Assembly (NCBI GenBank): GCA_030597275.1 | Contig: JAUVSB010000046.1 | Coordinates: forward strand, 1-9,072 | Length of the DNA: 9,072 bases | Direction: 5' to 3' | From: Gammaproteobacteria bacterium | GTDB lineage: Bacteria > Pseudomonadota > Gammaproteobacteria > BMS3Bbin11 | In this document: piece by piece, positions 5,099-9,072 of the stretch | Layout: each line of letters opens with the position of its first letter | Position numbering within the stretch: the first letter of the stretch is position 1 | The notes under the pieces: generated by a model | What the model was told of the DNA's origin: nothing | Database searches by the model: none | The model's input: the letters and a program-made list of their open reading frames with translations, nothing else | Position numbers and translations under genes: made by a program

Positions 5099-6499
5099 AT
5101 GTTTTCTAATGAGGCATCCAATAAACTGCCTGATAATTTTCTAGACTCACTGAAATTGTCCCTGCCGGCTGAAAGGCTATTGCTGGATGTTGCGCAGTGC
5201 TGGACCTACGGTTTCGATAATTCACGAAAACATGCTTCACCCCAGGCCGTCGTATTACCGGTTTCTCATGATGAAGTTGTTGCCATAACAAAATTATGCA
5301 ATCAGTACAAAGTTCCACTAGTCCTTCGCGGTCGGGGGACAGGAACCACTGGCGGCTCTGTACCTGTACAGGGCGGGCTGGTGATGTCGATGGAGCAGAT
5401 GAACCGAATTATTGAAATTGACAGCGAAAACAGACTAATGCGCGTAGAACCAGGCGTCACCAATCAGGCGGTTCAAGATGTCGCTGCCGGGAATGGTTTT
5501 TTCTGGGCCCCTGATCCGGGTAGCGCCAGCGTCTGTACCGTTGGCGGCAACCTTGCCTTTAATGCAGCAGGCCCACGTGCTGTAAAATATTTCACTACAC
5601 GTGAAAACACGCTGGGCCTGGTCGCTGTTACGGCTAACGGAGATACCTTGCATACAGGAGTAAAGACTACCAAGGGAGTCACCGGTTATGATATGACCCG
5701 CCTGTTAATTGGTAGTGAAGGCACACTGGCCATCATCACTGAAGCCACCTTAAAACTGCTCCCCCTGCCCGAGTCGAAAAGGACCATCACGGCCAGTTAC
5801 AGCACTGTTCAAGGTGCAACCAATGCAATCGTAGCGATCATGAATCAATCACTGATCCCCTCTGCACTGGAATTTCTTGATACTGCAGCGATAGACCTGA
5901 TTCGTCATCAGCCAGGCATAGACCTGGCTGAAAATAGCCGTGCACTATTATTGATTGAGGTAGACGGTCTGGAGAAGGGCATGGCAGATGCCGTAAAGCA
6001 AATCTCTGCCGCGGCAGACAACCCTTCCCTGCTTGAAATTAAACAATCCAGTAATGAACAACAAGCAGCTCAATTATGGGCAGTACGCAAGGCCCTGTCA
6101 CCAGCATTAAGAGAAATAGCGCCCAATAAATTAAATGAAGATGTCGTCGTGCCTGTTGGCAGTATTCCAGCTTTACTAGAGGGGTTGAACAGGCTCAGCG
6201 AATTATACGGAATACCCATCGTGAACTTTGGTCATGCTGGTAATGGCAACATCCATGTAAACCTCTTATATGACACGCAGAATGCTGAGCAGTCGGAGAA
6301 AGCAAAACCCTGTTTAGCTGCAGTCTTTAACCTGGTACTGGAACTGGGTGGCTCACTATCCGGTGAGCATGGAATTGGCACAGAGAAAATGAACTACATA
6401 ACGATGGAAATTGATGAAGTATCGCTGTTGTGGATGAAAAAGCTTAAAACTTTATTTGACCCGAATAACATACTGAACCCGGGCAAGGTGTTCCCTTAA
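5099..6499 (+). CDS. FAD-linked 2-hydroxyacid dehydrogenase, GlcD / D-lactate dehydrogenase family
   Basis: The 466-residue flavoprotein probably oxidises a D-2-hydroxyacid such as D-lactate or glycolate. The N-terminal FAD-binding domain shows RGRGTGTTGG (77-86), EPGV (117-120), PDPGSASVCTVGGNLAFNAAGP (138-159) and GYDMTRLLIGSEGTLAI (196-212). The C-terminal FAD-oxidase domain has NEDVVVP (346-352), HAGNGNIH (379-386), GEHGIG (422-427) and LFDPNNILNPGKV (452-464). H379, H386 and E423 occupy the positions of metal ligands in related D-2-hydroxyacid dehydrogenases. There is no GlcE or GlcF partner nearby, which favours a single-subunit enzyme, but the exact substrate cannot be told from the sequence. 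It starts 4 nt after hldC, with a poor Shine-Dalgarno, so coupling to hldC is likely. No signal peptide is seen. Confidence 0.9.
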   Translation: MFSNEASNKLPDNFLDSLKLSLPAERLLLDVAQCWTYGFDNSRKHASPQAVVLPVSHDEVVAITKLCNQYKVPLVLRGRGTGTTGGSVPVQGGLVMSMEQMNRIIEIDSENRLMRVEPGVTNQAVQDVAAGNGFFWAPDPGSASVCTVGGNLAFNAAGPRAVKYFTTRENTLGLVAVTANGDTLHTGVKTTKGVTGYDMTRLLIGSEGTLAIITEATLKLLPLPESKRTITASYSTVQGATNAIVAIMNQSLIPSALEFLDTAAIDLIRHQPGIDLAENSRALLLIEVDGLEKGMADAVKQISAAADNPSLLEIKQSSNEQQAAQLWAVRKALSPALREIAPNKLNEDVVVPVGSIPALLEGLNRLSELYGIPIVNFGHAGNGNIHVNLLYDTQNAEQSEKAKPCLAAVFNLVLELGGSLSGEHGIGTEKMNYITMEIDEVSLLWMKKLKTLFDPNNILNPGKVFP

Positions 6500-6600
6500 C
6501 ACGCCGCATCACCTATTATTGCCTCTTACAGAACATCATCCCTGTATGGATGAATCATAGTTAAATTATAGAAATATAACAGCTTTTAGGATAAGCCATT

Positions 6601-8910
6601 TTGCAGGAAGAAACCGACAACCATACGTACCCCGATATACCTGGTTATAAGATCCTTTCTGAACTAGGCCGTGGCGGTATTGCAACGGTTTATCTAGCAG
6701 TACAGGAATCACTTGACCGTCAGGTCGCACTTAAAGTCATGTCCCCTTTACTGGCAATGGAACCTGATTATGCTGAACGCTTTATACGGGAAGGCCGCAC
6801 TGTCGCCCAGTTAAGCCATTCCAATATTATCACCGTCTATGATATTGGCCTGCAAAAACACCAGCTGTTTATTGCTATGGAATATATTTCCGGTGGAAAC
6901 ATGCGCGCTATCATGCCGGAGCATCAGGATGATCCTGAATGGGCATTAAGCATAGCCGGCCAGATAGCACTAGCCCTGGGTTATGCCCATACTGTCGGTA
7001 TTGTTCATCGTGATGTAAAACCTGAAAACATACTTTTTCGTGAAAATGGTTCTGCGGTTCTTACTGATTTTGGAATCGCCAAAACAATAACATCAAATAC
7101 CAACCTGACACGTGCAGGAACCATTATCGGTACACCCAAGTACATGAGCCCAGAGCAAACGGATGGACTGGGCAACGATCCGCGTACTGATATTTATTCC
7201 CTCGGCATCATACTCTATGAAATGCTGACCGGAAATGTACCCTACGATAGCGAAAACAGCATGGCTGTCCTGTATGCCCACGTGCATGCACCTATACCGG
7301 AATTACCGGAAAAGCTCTCTGACTTGCAACCTCTGCTGAATAACCTGCTGGCGAAGAAAGCAGAGGACCGGTCAGATGACTGTGACGAACTTGCTGAAAT
7401 TATCCGCATTACTCGTCGTGAGCGGCACTATGCCCTGAAAGATCCGAGTAGAATGCAGGATGCAACCCTGACCAGCGAAATCCAGCAAAATACAAAATCT
7501 AAAAACAAACCCAAAGCTGTAAATAAGAATCACGCGAATAAAATCTCACAATTCTTTAACTCCTTGCAAGAAAAGTTCTTTCCTGCTGAAGGGAAACAGG
7601 ATAAGAATAGGAAAAATATAAAATACCTTGCTATTGCCCTACTCGGAGCAATAGCTTTAATTTCACTGGTCTCTATTTTTTCGAATGATTCTGAAGAATT
7701 AAATACTGCTGCTGAAATTAATCTGCGAAAAGATAATGGCTCCACTGTGGCAAAAGAGACTGAATACGAGCAGGACAATAATTCCCAGCAACGAGCTGCA
7801 TTGCTCTCATCACCAGAGATTTCAAATAGCAGTAAGGAATCACCAGTAGTATCAAGTGGTTTCGAAAATGGAAATCCAGTTTCTGCTGAGCTTGATGACA
7901 GAAAATCTGCTTCATCCAATGAGGCCACAGATTCCACAGATACAATTACTGGTAAGGAAGATCAGACACAGCGCCTGGTCTCCCGTTTTCTGGCTGATGA
8001 ATCCCATGATGAACTGGTTACGCAGCATCAAGCTGTAGCCCCTGTCAGCAAAGAAGAAAAAAAGAAACCCGTAGTCCTGTCAAACAAACAGAAAAAAATC
8101 AGCCAACTACTTATCAGTGCAAGAAATGCGGTGAAGGAACGCCACATCACCAGGCCTGCGAACAGCAATGCGGTTGCTTACTATAAACAGGTTCTCGAGC
8201 TTTCCCCACGGAATAAACGGGCATTGCGGGGACTCGATGTCAGTGGAGATATCATTCATGAAGAAGCAAAAGGAAAATACCAGGCAGGCAAAAAAGACCT
8301 TGCGCTAAATCAAATTGATAAAGCCTTAAAGCTGATACCTGGTCACAAAAACCTGCTTGCTCTTAAATTGTCCATAGAGGCCTCTTTTAACCCTAACAGC
8401 AGCTTTGCAACGGCTGAGAAACTCTACCACGGTGTAGATGGGATCAAGAATAAAGAACGTGCAGCATTCTATTACAGGAAAGCCGCTGATCTTGGTCATA
8501 TTCAGGCAATGAATGATATCGGTGTCGCCTATGCTGATGGTGATGGTATTCTGCAGAATGACCGTATAGCGATGAAATGGTTTGAACAGTCCGCCAAGCT
8601 GAATAACAGCGAAGCCATGTATAATCTGGCGCTTGGCTATCATTTCAGTGGCATCAGCGATCCATCTAAAGCCCTGCCATGGGTAAGGCAGTCTGCAGAA
8701 GCAGAGTACCGGCCCGCTTACATGCTGATTGGCTGGATGACAACCACTGGGGCGGGTATGCGTGCAAGCAGAGTCGGCTCCATACGCTGGGACCTGAAAG
8801 GCATGGTTAACCCAATTAGTAATTCGTTACATTCCCAGTACCGTATACCAAAAAAATGGCAGAACAAGTTCATGGTCAAGTATAAAGCGGCAACTAATAC
8901 TGGAAGTTAA
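6601..8910 (+). CDS. Membrane-anchored Ser/Thr protein kinase with periplasmic TPR/SEL1 region
   Basis: The 769-residue protein begins with a complete Hanks-type kinase domain (about 15-275): glycine loop GRGGIATVY (23-31), VALKV with K45, helix-C E64, HRDVKPEN (136-143, D138 catalytic), DFG (156-158), activation segment with T170, T174 and T178, then GTPKYMSPEQ (177-186), DIYSLG (197-202) and R257. A basic segment precedes one transmembrane helix (about 342-360), which puts the kinase in the cytoplasm and the C-terminus in the periplasm. Next are a Ser/Asp/Glu/Asn-rich linker (about 362-490), TPR-like helices (about 501-600) and SEL1-like repeats (about 621-705). No PASTA domain is present. 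The start is TTG with AGGA 9 nt upstream; no ATG precedes the kinase domain. A 101-nt AT-rich gap separates it from the FAD gene, with only weak promoter candidates such as TATAAC at 6575. Its ligand and substrates are unknown. Confidence 0.93.
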   Translation: MQEETDNHTYPDIPGYKILSELGRGGIATVYLAVQESLDRQVALKVMSPLLAMEPDYAERFIREGRTVAQLSHSNIITVYDIGLQKHQLFIAMEYISGGNMRAIMPEHQDDPEWALSIAGQIALALGYAHTVGIVHRDVKPENILFRENGSAVLTDFGIAKTITSNTNLTRAGTIIGTPKYMSPEQTDGLGNDPRTDIYSLGIILYEMLTGNVPYDSENSMAVLYAHVHAPIPELPEKLSDLQPLLNNLLAKKAEDRSDDCDELAEIIRITRRERHYALKDPSRMQDATLTSEIQQNTKSKNKPKAVNKNHANKISQFFNSLQEKFFPAEGKQDKNRKNIKYLAIALLGAIALISLVSIFSNDSEELNTAAEINLRKDNGSTVAKETEYEQDNNSQQRAALLSSPEISNSSKESPVVSSGFENGNPVSAELDDRKSASSNEATDSTDTITGKEDQTQRLVSRFLADESHDELVTQHQAVAPVSKEEKKKPVVLSNKQKKISQLLISARNAVKERHITRPANSNAVAYYKQVLELSPRNKRALRGLDVSGDIIHEEAKGKYQAGKKDLALNQIDKALKLIPGHKNLLALKLSIEASFNPNSSFATAEKLYHGVDGIKNKERAAFYYRKAADLGHIQAMNDIGVAYADGDGILQNDRIAMKWFEQSAKLNNSEAMYNLALGYHFSGISDPSKALPWVRQSAEAEYRPAYMLIGWMTTTGAGMRASRVGSIRWDLKGMVNPISNSLHSQYRIPKKWQNKFMVKYKAATNTGS

Positions 8911-8930
8911 TTTTTTTTCAAGCAGCCCCA

Positions 8931-9072
8931 TCACAAACCTAGTGAATCCATGACCTTCTGGTATATCCATACATCAGAATCACTGAAACAACAGCAGATA
9001 ATTGATTGGTATCTATCCTGATATCTTTTGATAGCTGTCAGGGCGATAACTGCTGCCTGTCTTTTGGGATAA
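8931..9072 (-). CDS. Macrodomain protein, C-terminal fragment (runs off the right edge)
   Basis: A minus-strand frame is open from the right edge to TGA at 8933-8931, giving 46 codons; the start is outside the window. The fragment begins YPKRQAAVIALTAIKRYQ and ends FSDSDVWIYQKVMDSLGL. This fits the last part of macrodomains, where a glycine-rich loop ending in GYP is followed by an AAxIA helix, a V/F-rich strand with an acidic D-x-D/E turn, and a final Y-containing helix. Such proteins bind ADP-ribose, and many hydrolyse O-acetyl-ADP-ribose or remove ADP-ribose from proteins. The catalytic region is not in the window. An oddity is three consecutive cysteines where most relatives have hydrophobic strand residues. 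It converges on the kinase gene with a 20-nt gap. The family call rests on a short match from memory. Confidence 0.62.
   Translation of the reverse strand, partial: YPKRQAAVIALTAIKRYQDRYQSIICCCFSDSDVWIYQKVMDSLGL

Noticed and set aside
6536..6553. Inverted repeat TCATCC / GGATGA downstream of the FAD enzyme gene
   Set aside because: The stem is only 6 bp and no T tract follows, so it does not look like an intrinsic terminator.
7530..7945. Minus-strand frames of 135 and 75 codons inside the kinase gene
   Set aside because: They are shadows of the Ser/Asp/Glu-rich linker coding sequence, with no domain signature; the plus-strand frame is continuous and well supported.
8950..9021. 23-codon plus-strand frame starting ATG at 8950
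   Set aside because: It is short, without a Shine-Dalgarno, and lies antisense to the macrodomain-like coding fragment.

Overview
The window looks like chromosomal DNA of a gammaproteobacterium with a moderate, balanced base composition. The main evidence is gene order. An RNase P RNA gene and rsmI face left, and lpoA-yraN-SIS isomerase face right, which is the arrangement seen in Pseudomonas and, in part, E. coli. LpoA is a lipoprotein activator of PBP1A known mainly from Gammaproteobacteria. The species cannot be named from the sequence alone.

Left part (1-1624, minus strand). The first 100 bases hold a strong sigma70-type promoter firing leftwards, with two in-phase TGGGT boxes just downstream of its predicted start. 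That is the signature of MraZ autoregulation, so the mraZ/dcw (division and cell wall) cluster probably begins just beyond the left edge. Next come rnpB (about 350 nt, type A), its own extended -10 promoter, and a pair of heptanucleotide tandem arrays at 658-761. The arrays end two bases from the stop codon of rsmI.

Central part (1609-6499, plus strand). A TTGCCT-17-TATAAT promoter lies over the 5' end of rsmI and drives a compact run of genes: lpoA (TTG start, lipobox), yraN (overlaps lpoA by 53 nt), a GmhA-type sedoheptulose-7-phosphate isomerase, a stand-alone HldC-type heptose-1-phosphate adenylyltransferase, and a GlcD/D-lactate-dehydrogenase-like FAD enzyme. Adjacent gmhA and hldC suggest that this locus makes ADP-heptose for lipopolysaccharide core. 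The SIS gene is therefore more likely an isomerase than the replication regulator DiaA found at the same position in E. coli.

Right part (6500-9072). After a 101-nt gap comes a 769-residue membrane-anchored Ser/Thr kinase with a complete Hanks-type domain, one transmembrane helix and a predicted periplasmic TPR/SEL1 region. It converges on the last 46 codons of a minus-strand gene that enters from the right edge. That fragment resembles the C-terminus of a macrodomain (ADP-ribose-binding or hydrolysing) protein.

Most of the window is conserved housekeeping sequence. No defence system, CRISPR array, insertion sequence or integrase is visible. The least ordinary elements are the double heptamer array, the SEL1-type receptor kinase next to a macrodomain gene, and the replacement of the usual dolP neighbour by hldC plus an FAD oxidase.
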